Assembly: GCF_024679245.1 (NCBI RefSeq)
Contig: NC_090178.1
Span: 7,564,202-7,628,201 of the forward strand
Reading direction: 5' to 3'
Source: Pseudorasbora parva
Lineage: Eukaryota > Chordata > Actinopteri > Cypriniformes > Gobionidae
DNA: 64,000 bases
The number at the start of each line of letters is the position of its first letter. Positions within the stretch are counted from its first letter, which is position 1. The translations under genes and the position numbers were made by a program. The notes below the pieces were generated by a model. The model was not told the DNA's origin. It was given only the letters and a program-made list of their open reading frames with translations, and did not search any database. Below, one piece after another: positions 28,630-62,148 of this stretch.

Positions 28630-29014
28630 GTTTACAAATTATCTGAAATAAAAATGAAAATAATTTCATCACAATGTCACATGTTTATAAGTTTAACATG
28701 TTTCATAGACGATACCATTGTGTTACTGAAAAATGCACCACACACAGGCCTCTTCTTTATCTTTTACGTGCATTACTCTACAGGAAGATACTATCTCTGT
28801 TAATAAACCTAATTAACAATATCCGAGATACAGTACACACAATATTCCTCCTGCATGTTTTTTTTCACATCCGGATTTCATTCTCTGCCGCACCAAAACA
28901 AACTAGCTAATACATTATTCTGTCATTATGCAACAGCTAGAGGAAATTCAGGAAACGACTACTTATAATAATAACAACAGTCATTTTAATGAATTGAATT
29001 GGTGTGAGACTCAC

Positions 29015-29160
29015 CTTAAGCGTTTGGATCAGATGTTTAAGACATTCTGTAACAAGAACATAAAACGCAGTGTGTATCGCTGCGTGTCTTTGGGTGCGCG
29101 TCCTTGCAGAAGGGGCGATGACGTCATTCGTGCCGCTGCACGAGCGCACTGCGAATGTAG
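29015..29160 (-). promoter_or_regulatory. ica1: ica1 5' noncoding exon and promoter region
   Basis: On the - strand CTTAAG|GTGAGT at 29015/29014 is a strong donor for a noncoding first exon that would splice to 28642. The next ~100 bp upstream is the most CpG-rich DNA nearby and contains a perfect TGACGTCA. Transcription start and exon 5' end are not visible. Confidence 0.5.
29119..29126. promoter_or_regulatory. CRE palindrome (TGACGTCA)
   Basis: A perfect CREB/ATF consensus in the CpG-rich stretch immediately upstream of the inferred ica1 first exon. Use is inferred from position. Confidence 0.5.
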
Positions 29161-30812
29161 GAAGAATGGATGGGTGATGGTAGGGTACAATGACAATTAT
29201 CTTGAAACGGGGACTGAAAATGCGCAGCTGTGATCGTTCTGGATGACTCGGTGTTATTAATATGATATTTTGAGATTCCGTAGCTTCTAAATAAATAATA
29301 ACGTTGTCTTATATCATGTAATTACAGATGTAATTACAGGCGTTATCACGTGGTGCCTGTTACTTTTCTCAGCGTTTCAGTAGAATAGACCAATCACAGC
29401 CGTTCTCATCCTTTTAGAGAATAAGAAAAGGACAAAAGAAATAAATTATATTTTGCACGAAGAAACGGAAGACTTTTTTTATTAAGACTTACTGTGAAAA
29501 ATAAAGGCAGTGCAAAAAATACTTCCACATGTGACACCACGATAATAAAAAAAAATGTTTCCCACCCCCGCATTAGCTACTGTATGTCTGAGAATGGAAG
29601 CTCTCTGAAATTATTACTTTTGTGTAGAATGTAGAACTTTTAAGAAACATTAAGGTGCAAACATGCAAATTACATTCATTTTCAATGTGATAAGTAATTG
29701 CCTCCAACGGTGTGTGGCATCAGATTGCATTCAATAATGAAATTACATCCACTTTCACAGCAATTTCATTAATTCACCAGAGAAATGACAAAACCGTTGA
29801 CACATGATCCCAGCAAAGAAAAATCAATTACAGGAACTCATTAAGTTTTACTCTGTCTGTCAAAAATAATGACACATATTCACCAGCACCTGCCATTGAG
29901 ATCAAGTTCATAAGTGAGTATAAAGACAAACATGCTAAAGATTTTTCACCATTTAAAAAAAGAAAATTATATTATTATAATATGTGCTGGTTTTGCTCAT
30001 ATCATAACATTAATTTCCCCAAAATAGGCTAACAATCTTAAATGAGGAGACTTAAATGATTATAAAGACATGCTTCTTAATATATTCACTTATAATATGT
30101 GACACTGGACCACAAAATCAGTCACAAGGGGACATTTTTTGAAATTGAGATTTATAAATCTTATGAAAGCCGAATTAAAAAGCTTTGTTGTATGGTTTGT
30201 TTGGACAATATTTAGCTGAGATGCAACTATCTGAAAATCTGAACAAAATCTTTCACCTTTAAAGTTGTCCAAATGAAGTCCATAGAAATGCTTATTACAA
30301 ATAATACATTTTTAATATATATTTATTGTAGGAAATTTACTAAATACCTTAATGGAACATGATCTGTACTTAATATCCTAATAATTTTTGGCCTGAAAGA
30401 TAAAAACGATATTATTTTTGACCCGCACAATGTATTGCTGGCTATTGCCACGAGCCGTGCATCTGACGACTGGTTTTGTGGTCCAGGGTCACATGTATGC
30501 ATTTTCACTTACACTTGTGTTGTGACACCCAAACTAGAAATCATTTGTGTAACACACTGATGCCAACCACAATAAAAGGTTACAGATAAGATTATTAGTT
30601 AAAGAACAGGAATAATTCACGCAAAAAATTTGAAATGTTATCATTTACTCATCACATAACTTGCTTATGGCACAGGTTTTTGTGTCCTAATTAAACTTGC
30701 AGACAAATGAGTAAATAATAACAGAATGCTCATTTGGTAGATTATTCCTATTTAGCTAAAAATGGAAAACGACCAAAAAAATCCTAAAAAGAGAATAAAA
30801 AGGAATAAAAGA
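29161..30812 (-). other. ica1-nxph1 intergenic region and nxph1 3' flank
   Basis: A/T-rich, with a TIR element at 30099-30493. The nxph1 3' UTR presumably occupies part of it; AATAAA words on the - strand occur near 30311 and 29480, and neither can be preferred. Confidence 0.35.
30099..30493. mobile_element. Short TIR element downstream of nxph1
   Basis: Ends tgtgacactggaccacaaaa and ttttgtggtccagggtcaca are inverted repeats with one mismatch over 20 bp. The 395-bp body has no coding capacity. I recall this end sequence as common in cyprinid genomes. Confidence 0.7.
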
Positions 30813-37105
<6,293 letters not shown>

Positions 37106-37565
37106 CAATTAGAAGGTTTTTCTGACTCTTGAACTTTCCTTACAGCTGTTCTGATCCCTGTGAAATTCTCAGTGGGATTTAGTGATTCAAGGCTGTTTTC
37201 TGCGCTGTGAACACATGGTCAGTCAGCTCCATCTGACACTGATAGCTGATCGCATAAGGGAGGAACGCCTGTGAATGTCAAGGCAACCAATCCAGCTTCA
37301 CATACACTTCAGGACTTTCATTAATACACTCAGTCCTACAATGCAGTATACTTTTCATGTGCCTATCATATCTCATCATATAGTGGATAAAAATAAAATA
37401 AAATAAAATAAAATAATATATATATATAGTTCCTATATGGAATGAAAATTCTTCAGCATTCATATATATACACATTATAATATAATGTATACACTCTAAA
37501 AAAATTATTGGGTCATTATATTGGGTTATTTGTATTATTTTTGCCCAGGTGCTTTTAATTTATAA

Positions 37566-37755
37566 AATGTACACACACACTTGTTTTTGTGACATATGGT
37601 GACATTCCATAGGCGTAATGGTTTTTATACTGTACAACCCATATTTTGTATTCCCTTACACTGCCCCTACCCCTAAACCCATTTTAAAAGTGGGGACATG
37701 GGTAATGGCCATATATTTGCCCTCTCTTTGTAATACCTGTGTCATTGTACACATG
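37566..37755 (+). repeat. Interspersed repeat (also at 52560 and 55390)
   Basis: Shared words with the other copies are 'taatg.tttttatactgta', 'cccttacact' and 'ccctaaaccca'. A low-copy family within this window with no visible ends. Confidence 0.5.
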
Positions 37756-37779
37756 TGTCCTGATATTTCACAAAAACAA

Positions 37780-37853
37780 GCACACACACACACTCACTCT
37801 CTATCTCTATCTCTCTCTCTCTCACACACACATACACACACACACACACACAG
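37780..37853. repeat. (CA)n/(CT)n microsatellite
   Basis: Runs of ca and ct dinucleotides with short interruptions. Confidence 0.9.
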
Positions 37854-37915
37854 ATGTACGAACATACGTACATACTGACAAAAGAATGAATGAAATGATG
37901 TCACGACATATCCTT

Positions 37916-40900
37916 CATGTTTAATACACCAGTATTTATTACCTGTAGGTCATCAGAAAACATAAGCTGTACAAAAAAAAAGACTTTACAACATGACCAT
38001 ATCAACAAAGATCAGCGAGACCACTTTGCAATGTACTAAACACTTCTGTGCAATATAAAACAAATTAATATGATTTAATACTCACTATTTACAAATCATA
38101 GGAAACATTAATTTCATCAACTGCTATCAGGACGGCCAGGTGAAACGACTCTAATGTAGCAGCGTTAATGATTTAGGGGAAAATGAGGAAAGTTGACCAA
38201 TAAAAAGCCTCTTTTATAACTACTATCTGAATGGAAGATTTCAGCAGGATTCACAGACTAATACATCTTAGGAATATCATATTCAAGCTGTTGTTTCAAT
38301 ATAATAGGCTCAATTCAAATTAAATCAATTTTCACTGAAGATTTGCACTGCATTTAGGGGATAAAGAATAATTCATGGATATATAAATAGATTACTATTT
38401 AATAATCTGCTGAATAATAAAACATCAAAAACCATACCCAAATGATTTACTGTTTGATGGCTTTGTATATATTTTTTGCAAATGTGGAGACAAATTGCTC
38501 AAATTGTGACAATATTTGTAATATTATACAATAAAATATATATCAGATCCCAGAAAAGTGCTACACATGTACAATGACCGAAGAAAATATTTGCACATTT
38601 AATCCACACTCAATGTATAGATGTACTTGCATTAGACAACACAATATCAAACCAAGTGGAATTTAATATAAATAAATGTATAACCATTCCTGAACTTTCT
38701 ATGACTTTTCACAGTCCTTTTATAGGCATCATAAATGCAATACAATAATTGGCCTACAGTAGGCTACTAAGGGAATCCAGAAATAATCTAACATTTTGAA
38801 TTCATCCAATTTCTATAAAATGCTTAAATCATAATTTGTATCTTCAAGTAGTATTGAAGTATCATCTTCAAGTATCTACACACGATCATGTGATACACCA
38901 GGCACACTGCTACAAGCAGTGTCTACAAGCTTTAAATAACACAATATGCTGTTAAATGTGTTTGATTCACTAAATCGAATGTGCTCAAAAGTTCAGGAAT
39001 CGGACTGCTCTGGCCGAGTTGTACGTTTTTAATTAACTAAAAAGAACCGATTCATAATAATCAATAGTTTGGGATTTGGACAGCACCATACAGGTAGTTT
39101 GTTTTTGATTCAGTATTAAAATACAGGTTCATAAGAGTCAATAGTTCGGGAATCAGACTACACCGGACAGTTGATACGTTTTTGATTCACTAAAAAGAAC
39201 TGGTTTATAAGAGTCAATAGTTCGGGAATCAGACTACACCGGACAGTTGATATGTTTTTTTATTCAGTTAAAAGAACTGGTTTATAAAAGTCAATATTTT
39301 GGGAATCAGACTATACTGGACAGTTGAGAAGTTTTTGATTCACTAAAAAGAACTGGATTATAAGAGTCAATAGTTCAGAAATTGGACTACAACGGACAAT
39401 TTATATGTTTTTGATTCACTAAAAAGAACTGGTTTATAAGAGTCAATAGTCTGGGAATCAGACTACACCGGACAGTTGATATGTTTTTGATTCACTTAAA
39501 AGAACTGGTTCATAAGAGTCAATTGGGATTGAGACTACACCGGGCAGTTGATATGTTTTTGAATGACTAAAAAGAACTGACTCATAAGAGTCAATCGGGA
39601 ATCAGAACTGTTTAGGCTGCAACTCATTTCCAGTATTTAAAAATATGCCAGCGGCTCCCAACCCTATATCTAATGCAATATACATTCAGACATTTTAAAG
39701 TTTATCTTAAGTGTCCAAATACTTTGTAGGGCCCCTGTATTTTCCATGACCACTGTCCTGTGAAAATTGGCAACAATAAGTAACAAAACTTCTGTATTTT
39801 AGAACCAATAATAAGGCAGAAACCATCGGTCTTCCCATGAGACTCACTGTCTTGACACGTATCATTCATGTAATAAGATACCAGACACTGAAGATGGGAC
39901 ATCAATCCCCCAATCAAAAGTCATAATACTATCACAACCACTTCTCCCTAACAACTGTATATCGACCAATTATTATGTATTATAAAAATGCCTGAATGGA
40001 AAACTATAACAAAAAATACATATTTAAAGTCTGTTGAGCAGAAAAGACACATCATACAGTAGAAACTATACAATTCACAAATGAGTGAAAAATAAAAGGA
40101 CGCGAGGTCTTTAAAGAGTCCCACTCTGAGATTTCTTTTTACACGTTCTCAGTTATCCCGCTTCATTGATGTGCTCCAGATTCATATTCGGTTTCCTTGA
40201 AGAATGGTTGCATTGTTCAATGGCGAATGCCTTCCTTGCTGCACTAATATAGTGCAAAATAACTCCTGGAATCAGAGTGGGACTTCCAGGAAAAGATGAT
40301 TTGTCTTGTTTTCACCTTCCATAGAAAGGCTGCATCTTCAGTGAGCAAATGTTGTCCATGATGTAAGTGAAATCTGAAGTTCACAAGTGTTCTCTCTACT
40401 GTGTGTTTTGGCATTGTCTATTCAATCACTCCCTCCAAAAACATGAATCCTCTCAGCTGGGAAGCACAAGTTGGAAGAAAGACGTTCCGATAAGGTCCTA
40501 GAGAGAAGTTTGACCAGTCGTAGAAGACCACTAGCTTGACCGCAGTTGCATAATTGACAAATACTTGTAAGGAACAGAATATAATTAAAGGCATGATCTC
40601 ACAGCATATGGAGATGTAATGTATGTAAAGGCTCTTCCAGAACAAGAACGGGAAGTAAAAACAAATGTATGAAGGTTTTTTTTTTTTGCGGCTCTTGGAT
40701 GTTTCATCTTCTAAGTTCATCAAGCAATGAGTCCAGAGTTTGTGATGGTTAGGCATTTCTCATTTGGAGGAGTATTTAGGACGAATCTCATTCACAAAAA
40801 CATGACTAGGTCATACTTTACGTCAAAAACAAACGACAATAAAAATAAGAAATATTTTTCATAAGCAAAAAATTAAGCCTTATTTTAGGACTTATTAACT

Positions 40901-41618
40901 GACACTACCAGAAGAAGCTGAATATGACAGTAGAGCTGAACTTGTTTAATAATGAATGAACGGTTACAGTTATTAAACTGAACTTAATTGAGTTGGGTAA
41001 AGACAGTATAATCTTGCATCATTAATTCTGTTACTTTCCTGTTTATTACAGTGAAGCTGTTTTGCAAGTTCTATCGTAATGAAACGCTATAAAATTAAAG
41101 GTGACTTGAGTTGACCATAAACACTATTTGCATTTTGACAATATTTCTTAACAGTTAAGCACATTTACCCCAAAATTCTATTACTGCAATACAAAAACTA
41201 TACTTTTTTAAACTCTATTTTACAATACATTTGAATTAATAATGTATGAATACATCATGGTATTAGTTATATTGCCTTTAATTAGTGCTGATTTTAATGA
41301 AAAGAAGGTATATTTTTTAATTAGAATCACTAATGGCAATACTGAGAATTACAAAAACACTTACATCGTCCAGATGCATTACAGTAAAAAAAAGAATTTA
41401 GGAAGTAATGTGCTCCATTGTCAGGAATAATGCAATAGACACATTTTCATAATATCACAATGTACAAAATTCGAAAGGTGCTAAAACAGCCTTTGCTTCT
41501 TCTAATCAAAAATATTTTTTATATTTTTTATTTTGGGGTATAACCTGGACATGTTTTAATGAGATTCACCCATTTTCAGAATGTTGATGTTTTCATGAGG
41601 TTAGCTCTCCGAGAAAGG
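37916..41618 (-). other. thsd7a: Probable thsd7a 3' UTR and flank
   Basis: No coding signal for 3.7 kb after the thsd7a stop. An AATAAA on the - strand near 37933-37938 could end a long 3' UTR; mammalian THSD7A also has a multi-kilobase 3' UTR as I recall. The ~77-bp tandem repeat lies inside. The extent is inference. Confidence 0.35.
38965..39605. repeat. Tandem repeat, ~77-bp unit, ~8 copies
   Basis: The core words 'gattcactaaaaagaactgg', 'ttataagagtcaatag' and 'ggaatcagactacacc' recur about every 76-78 bp. The outer copies are more diverged and the last ones slightly shorter. Confidence 0.9.
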
Positions 41619-56024
<14,406 letters not shown>

Positions 56025-56964
56025 CTAAGTGAACACACACAGATATCACCCTGCGGGTTCTCATTAAACCACATGTCTAGGTCAGAGTTTGCTTGTGTCC
56101 TCCAGAGCGGATGGTTTGAGGACACAGTTCTCAGCTCTATAAACTGACGTTTCGCTTTGACGCTCTTGGAGGGGAATCGTGAATGACATCTGAGGAGATG
56201 GAGGAAGCAGTTCCAGTACTGATCCAAACTCTTAAATGACTCATTCATGTGACTCAAACCAATAGGAGAAAAGTGTTTTATGGGTGAAGCCCAGACTAGG
56301 ACTCAAAAACTGAAGGCAGCCACAGCTCAGGACAAAATGTTAAAGTCAACAAGAAATGGCATTCACAACCAATTTTACCGCAGTACTATAAGGCACTTCA
56401 GAGAAAAACTGGATGCTCTATGAGGAAAAAATAAAGGGATTATCCATTGTGTATTTAATGGATCATCAATGTCACAATGACTTTAAAAACCATATGACAA
56501 ACCAAAATGACTCAAAGGTAAACCTGGTGAAGTGTTTATTTTTATGAAGGGCTTAGCAGAAGGGATATGTTGGGAATAGGGCTGAATGATTAAGCAAAAT
56601 AAACAAACTCCCTTAGTGAGATTAACGTAACAAAAGGCTGTGATTCAAAGAAATAAATACATGCACTGCGTGTTTCAGAGTGAAGTGTGGCACTGTGTTT
56701 TTAAACGTGAGCAGCTCAATTCCCAATAAATGCTGATCCACACTAGGGCTTGCATAGATTAGTCGAGTAGTCGAGAGATTGACTGCTTCAACCTCTAGTC
56801 AGCGCTGTCAGAAACAATTGACTACTCGAGCGTGCATTAACCATAAATTAATTCAAAATTGCGACCGTCACCAACAGATGCCACACATCAGATGTTACAA
56901 AGTAATTCACCAAGGATGACAAAAATATTGTAATTTCCCAACTCAGCAGGACTATTTTTTTTAA

Positions 56965-57319
56965 AAATCAGACCGATCGACTCCATGCCACGCCACATTT
57001 CTGCATTAATTCAGGCAAAAGGAGCCCCAACTAAGTATTGAGTGCTGTACATGCTCATACTTTTCAGTTGGCCAACATTTCTAAAACTCCTTTCTATGTA
57101 TTGGTCTTAAGTAATATACTTAAGATACTTGAGATACTGAATTTGGGATATTCCTTAGTTGTCATTTATAATCATCAAAATGAAAAGAAATAAACATTTG
57201 AAATATATCAGTCTGTGTGTAGTCAATGAATATAATATACAAGTTCCACTTTTTGAATGGAATTAGTGAAATAAATCAAACTTTTTGATGATATTCTAAT
57301 TATATGACCAGCACCTGTA
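56965..57319 (+). pseudogene. Tc1 3' end fragment
   Basis: MPRHISALIQAKGAPTKY and a stop (near 56984-57040) are the C-terminus of a Tc1 transposase. The terminal inverted repeat follows, ending gaccagcacctgta at about 57319. The upstream part is absent. Confidence 0.75.
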
Positions 57320-57350
57320 CATCTCTACATCAATGGGACCTTCACACATG

Positions 57351-58871
57351 CAGCTATGTGTAAATGTTAGAACACACTATTGAATTGCATGGTTTTCTTT
57401 ATCAGGACAAAATAAAAATAAAAATCATCTGGTCCTTGGCAGGTCTTAATTTGGAAAATAAAACCTCAGTTGAACAACAACACATGACATATCACACTGT
57501 GTCATTATTTATTCAGTAAAAATAAAGGCAAAATGGAAAAGCCATGAGTGACAAAGTTAGGACACCCTTACTGATAACAGGAATTAAGAGGTTAAGTCAT
57601 GGTCAGGCACTGTTAATCAAATGCCTTTGATTAATTGATCACCAGCAAGTGTGATCACCTCTATAAAAGCTGAAGTTCTGGCAGTTTGCTGGTCTGGAGC
57701 CTTCAGGTGTGTGCTAACACAATGCCGAAGCGGAAAGACATCAGCAATGATCTTCAACAAGCAATTGTTGCTGCCATCAATCTGCGAAGGGTTACAAGGT
57801 TATTTCCAAACAATTTGAAGTCCATCATTCTACAGTGAGGAGGATTATTCACAAGTGGAAGACATTCAAAACAGACACCAATCTTCCCATGAGACCCCAA
57901 GATCAGACTGTGGAATGCTTAGAAAAATTGCACACAACCCAATAACTACACCTCACACTCAACAGGCCTCAGTTAACATGTTAAATGTTAAAGTTCATGA
58001 CAGTATAATTAGATAAAGATGGGTAAAGTATGGCATTTTTGGAAGGGTTGCCAGGAGAAAGCATTTCTCTCTCTTAAAAAAAAAGAAAAGAAAAAAAAGC
58101 ACTACTTAGGTTTGCAAAGTTGCATCTGAACAAACCACAAAACTTCTAGAAAAATGTTCTTTGGACAGACGAGACCGAAGTGGAGACGTTTGGCCATAAT
58201 GCACTGTGTCGCGTTTGGCTAAAACTAAACACAGCATATCAGCACAAACACCTTATACAAAAAGCATGCTAGCACAAGCATGCTGCTGGAGGGGTGATGA
58301 TTTTTGGCTTGTTTTGAAGCCACAGGACCTGGGCACCTCACATTCTTCGAGTGGACCATGAACTCCTCTGTATACCAAAGTATTCTAGAGTCAAATGTGA
58401 GATCATGTGAGACCAAATGTGAGAAAACGATCCGAAGATCACCAGCAAATCTACAAACGAATGGCTGAAAAAAGAGAAAAGAATGAAGGTGGCCCAGTCG
58501 AAGAGCTGTGCATAAACAAATGCCCACACACCTCAACAAACTGAAGCAATGTTGTAAAGAAAGGACCCAAATTCCTCCAGAAGGATGTGAGACTGATAAC
58601 TCGTGCAGAAAATCATTACTTCCAAGTTATTGCTGCTAAAAGTGGATCTATAGGCAACTGAATGATAGGGTGTGCTTACTTTATCACCCATGGCTTTTCC
58701 ATCTTGACTATATTTTTGCTAAAATGATAGTGTAATATATCATGTGTTGTTTCATCTGAGGTTTTATTTTCCAAATTTTAAGACCTGCCAAGCACTAGAT
58801 GATTTTTCTATTATGTCCTGATACAGAAAACCATGGAATTCAATAGGGTGTTCAACATTTTCACATGACTG
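57351..58871 (+). mobile_element. Degenerate full-length Tc1-like element
   Basis: The left end cagctatgtgtaaatgttag and right end aacattttcacatgactg are diverged inverted repeats. Long inverted subterminal stretches are shared too: 'catggttttct', 'ggtcttaattt', 'aaaagccatg'. The length, about 1.52 kb, is near the Tc1 norm. Confidence 0.8.
57723..58650 (+). pseudogene. Tc1 transposase pseudogene
   Basis: Starts MPKRKDISNDLQQAIVAAIN and continues in shifted frames with VHHSTVRRIIHKWKTF-like, TLWTDETKVETFGHNA-like, and CMLAQACCWRG/GGVMIFGLF-like words. Many frameshifts and stops are present. The second half of the catalytic domain is scrambled, so no function remains. Confidence 0.75.
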
Positions 58872-59351
58872 TATGCAAGTCACCCATATGGTTTGCACTG
58901 AAGCATTTCCATACCATGACAGATGTTTGGTTTTGCACCCGTTACTGATGAAAGTCTGGATGGTCCAAAAAATAAGCTGAAACGTGGTCTTGTCTGTAGG
59001 GGTTTCTCGCGATGCAGATGAGGACGATACGGTATCGTTCAGTAATAGACCATAACCAATTATAATGTACTTATTATTTCCTGACGTCATTTATCATGTA
59101 CGTGCTTTGTCCCGGTAGCATAGCCTACAGTGGCAGACGGAGGCAAGACGCAAGTGAGGGTAATTAAAATTGTTCCAACTATGTTAAAAGCTGATATCTT
59201 GGGCACATTTCAGCTTTGATGAACAACCCAGTAAACACTACCTGGAGAAAAAACACGCTGTGTGTAAATCAAAGCTGATTTATCGAAACGATATCATTTA
59301 CACTTGGGTACACACATTTATCTCCGCAAAAAATCTTTAATTCCCGCACTA

Positions 59352-60246
59352 TAACAACCTTGAGCTGAATGCGCTCAAAACAGTGGAGATGATAGTGGAC
59401 TTAAGGAGGAACAGCCCAGCACTCCCCTCACTCACCATCATGAACAGCACTGTGGACGCAGTGGAGTCATTCAGGTTCCTGGGAACTACCATCTCTCAGG
59501 ACCTGAAGTGGGACAATCACATTGACTCCAATGTGAAAAAGGCTCAGCAGAGACTGTACTTCCTTCGTCAGCTGAGGAAGTTCAACCTGCCACAGGACCT
59601 GCTGATTCAGTTCTACTCAGCTGTCATTGAGTCGGTTATATGCACCTCCATCACTGTCTGGTTTGGTTCAGCTACCAAATCAGACATCAGGAGACTGCAA
59701 CGTACCATCCGGACTGCAGAGAGGATTATTGGTGCCCACCTGCCATCCCTCCAGCACCTGTTCTCTTCCAGAGTGAGGAAGAGAGCGGGTAAAATCATCA
59801 CAGACTCCACTCACCCCGGACACCTCTTGTTTGAACTGTTACCATCAGGACGGCGACTCTGATCACTGGCCACTAGAACATCTAGGCATAGGAACAGTTT
59901 CTTCCCACAGGCCATTTCCTTCTTGAACAGTTTACCCCGCCCCAAGGCAAATGCCTGTAAGTGCAATTATTCCCACTTTTTAGCGCAATATCTCCTAAAC
60001 TCAGGTGATTTCTTATATTATTTATATTTATTCTTACCACCCAAATACTGTAAATGCTCATAATCTGTCTTCTGACTAACATAACCGTGACCTTATACTG
60101 TTCATATTTTTCTTCATATTTTTAATTACTGTGTTGTATTTGTATTGTTTATGTGCACTGGAAGCTTCAGCACCAAAAAAAATTCCTTGTGTGTGAAAGC
60201 ACACTTGGCAATAAAGCTCTTTTAGATCTTCTGATCTGATCTTCTA
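59352..60246 (+). mobile_element. 5'-truncated L2-like LINE
   Basis: The end of a reverse transcriptase ORF is followed by a 3' UTR ending cacttggcaataaagctct and short 'tctgatct' repeats, the usual 3' end of L2-type fish LINEs. The 5' end is lost near the start. Confidence 0.75.
59353..60066 (+). pseudogene. L2-like LINE ORF2 C-terminus, one nonsense codon
   Basis: Reads NNLELNALKTVEMIVDLRRN, ESFRFLGTTISQDLKWDNHI, KKAQQRLYFLRQLRKFNLPQ and FELLPSGRRL before a TGA at 59860-59862. The frame continues beyond with SLATRTSRHRNSFFPQAISF, so the TGA probably replaces the CGA (Arg) of the family. Only the thumb/C-terminal region is present and the endonuclease and catalytic motifs are absent. Confidence 0.75.
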
Positions 60247-60640
60247 TATGCAGATTTAATGGGGTTCACGTCACCGAGAAAAACAACCGATATGTGCTGC
60301 ATTTTATTGATCATAAGATCATTTCAAAATCAAAGACTGCAGTATGAGTGAGCGAGGACACAGCACTGGTGAGATCATTCAGTTTCTTTACTTTTAATGG
60401 ACGATTGATTGTTGAGCACTTACAACTTTACATTCGGTTTAATTTACAATAGTAAGTAAGTGCCATGGCTTAATGAAGAGATAATGAAGTGCTGCAGTAG
60501 CGCTGTCATATCTGGCTATAACATGACATAGCCTATAACACGCTCTCATACGTTTATTTTTTAGCATTGTTGGGAGGAGTAAAATTTGCATATGTGGTTT
60601 CAACAGCCAGCTGCATGTAGACTTTAGTTTTGACTGTAAC

Positions 60641-61801
60641 TGTGCGTTCACATCGCCGGTGTCATGACAAATCCTGTCCCCTGTGAAATCGAGTCCGCAA
60701 GGACCCCCAGAGCGATTCTGTTGGCTGAAAGAAATTTTAATAGGTAATCTGTTCAGAGCCTGATTACAATTCTTACACAATCGCGTTTTGATTTTTGCTG
60801 TTTAAATTGTGTTAAAATAGTCTTTAATGTCTTACAAAGCATATGTTTCATACATTAGTAGTATATAACTGAAGCTATAAGTGCTTATATAAGTATATAA
60901 GATGCATATCTCGTATATAATCTATTTATTTTGTGCACCTGTTCTGTATATTGCTGGGTTTTTTTTAAAATTCTTTATTATTTACATTATAGGTAAATTA
61001 CTATGTCATGAGTTTGTATTGGTACTTAGTTTATCAGTCAAAATAATTCAGAACATGTTTTTGCTTCCATTATAGCAATCAATTACATATTTAAAATAAA
61101 TGTTTTGCGTTTGTGTGTACCTAGTATGGCAATGAATTCATAGTTTATTTTTAAACAATTGCTTGTCCAGAACCATGTATAACAGCTTTTGATCAGGCAT
61201 TTAAAACCGCTACCAGCGGACACGATTTCACAGGGGGACAGGATTTGTCATGACACCGGCAGCGAGAGGCCTAGCCTGGAAGTCGAAGTTGAAATCAGCT
61301 CAACTTCATGGTAATGAGCTATGACACGGTTCAGCGGCAACCAATTGGAATGTAGAAGTGCTCCGCTTGAGAGAAATTCAGAGAACGCAGGCTTGTAAAC
61401 TTTGGTTATGACCACATTAGCTCCCAAGCAAAATTTATGAGAAGTTGATCATTGCTGTCTGTGCAGGTTTCCCTATCATTTAAGACGTGATCATTCAAAG
61501 TGATGTGTAATTTGTCAAGAAGGCACGCAACACTATTTTATAGGCGGCAAAATGCTCGTTTTTCAGCGGGAATGCAATTAATTCTTACTTTCACATTTAA
61601 ACGAGTTCATGAGGTTAACTTATACCCTTTTGTGGTCAGTCTGCCCATCAACATGCTTGTTTGCTTTGCGGCCCCTTTAAACACAGTTTTAAAAAAGACC
61701 AAGCATTTGATCTACGTCAGAGCGGCAGCTTCCTACAGCGTCGTTGGCAGGGCGGCCAGAGGGAATTTTGACGCTCTCGCCAGTGGCGGTGTGAACACAC
61801 G
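60641..61801. mobile_element. MITE with nested foldback element
   Basis: The left end tgtgcgttcacatcg and right end ggcggtgtgaacaca are inverted. Removing 60656-61260 joins 'gttcacatcg' to 'cagcgagagg', which mirrors the right-end context 'ctctcgccagtggcggtg'. The outer element is therefore split. Confidence 0.55.
60656..61260. mobile_element. Foldback element, ~43-bp near-perfect TIRs
   Basis: The left arm begins ccggtgtcatgacaaatcct and the right arm is its inverse ending gacaccgg. Over about 43 bp the arms differ by one base and one indel. The body of ~520 bp is A/T-rich without a coding frame. Confidence 0.8.
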
Positions 61802-61827
61802 GTAAGGCGGCATAGACCACCTCTTAA

Positions 61828-62148
61828 AGGGATAGTTCACCCAAAAATTATAAAAAAAACGCCATAATTCATTCACCCGCAAGTTGTTCCAAAACTATGA
61901 ATTTATTTCTTCTGCTGAACACAAATTAAGATATTTTGAAGAATGTGGGTAACCAAACAGTTGATGGACCCCATTGACTTTCATAATATGGGGAAAATAC
62001 TATTGAAGTCAATGTGGCCTATTAGCTGTTTAGTTACTGACATTCTTCAAAATATTGTTTTTTGTGTTCAGCAGAAGAAATAAATTCATACAGGTTTGGA
62101 ACAACTTGAGGATGAAAAAATGATACCATTTTTGGGTGAACTATCCCT
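61828..62148. mobile_element. TTAA-flanked foldback MITE
   Basis: TTAA at 61824-61827 and 62149-62152 flank agggatagttcacccaaaaa and its inverse. The inversion continues through 'cttctgctgaacacaa' / 'ttgtgttcagcagaag' and 'aatttatttcttc' / 'gaagaaataaatt', so almost the whole 321 bp folds on itself. Confidence 0.88.

Larger units (their letters stand above)
37106..37915. other. nxph1 upstream / thsd7a downstream flank
   Basis: The sequence contains likely nxph1 5' UTR just above 37105, an interspersed repeat piece (37566-37755) and CA/CT microsatellite. No clear promoter motif can be singled out. Confidence 0.35.
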
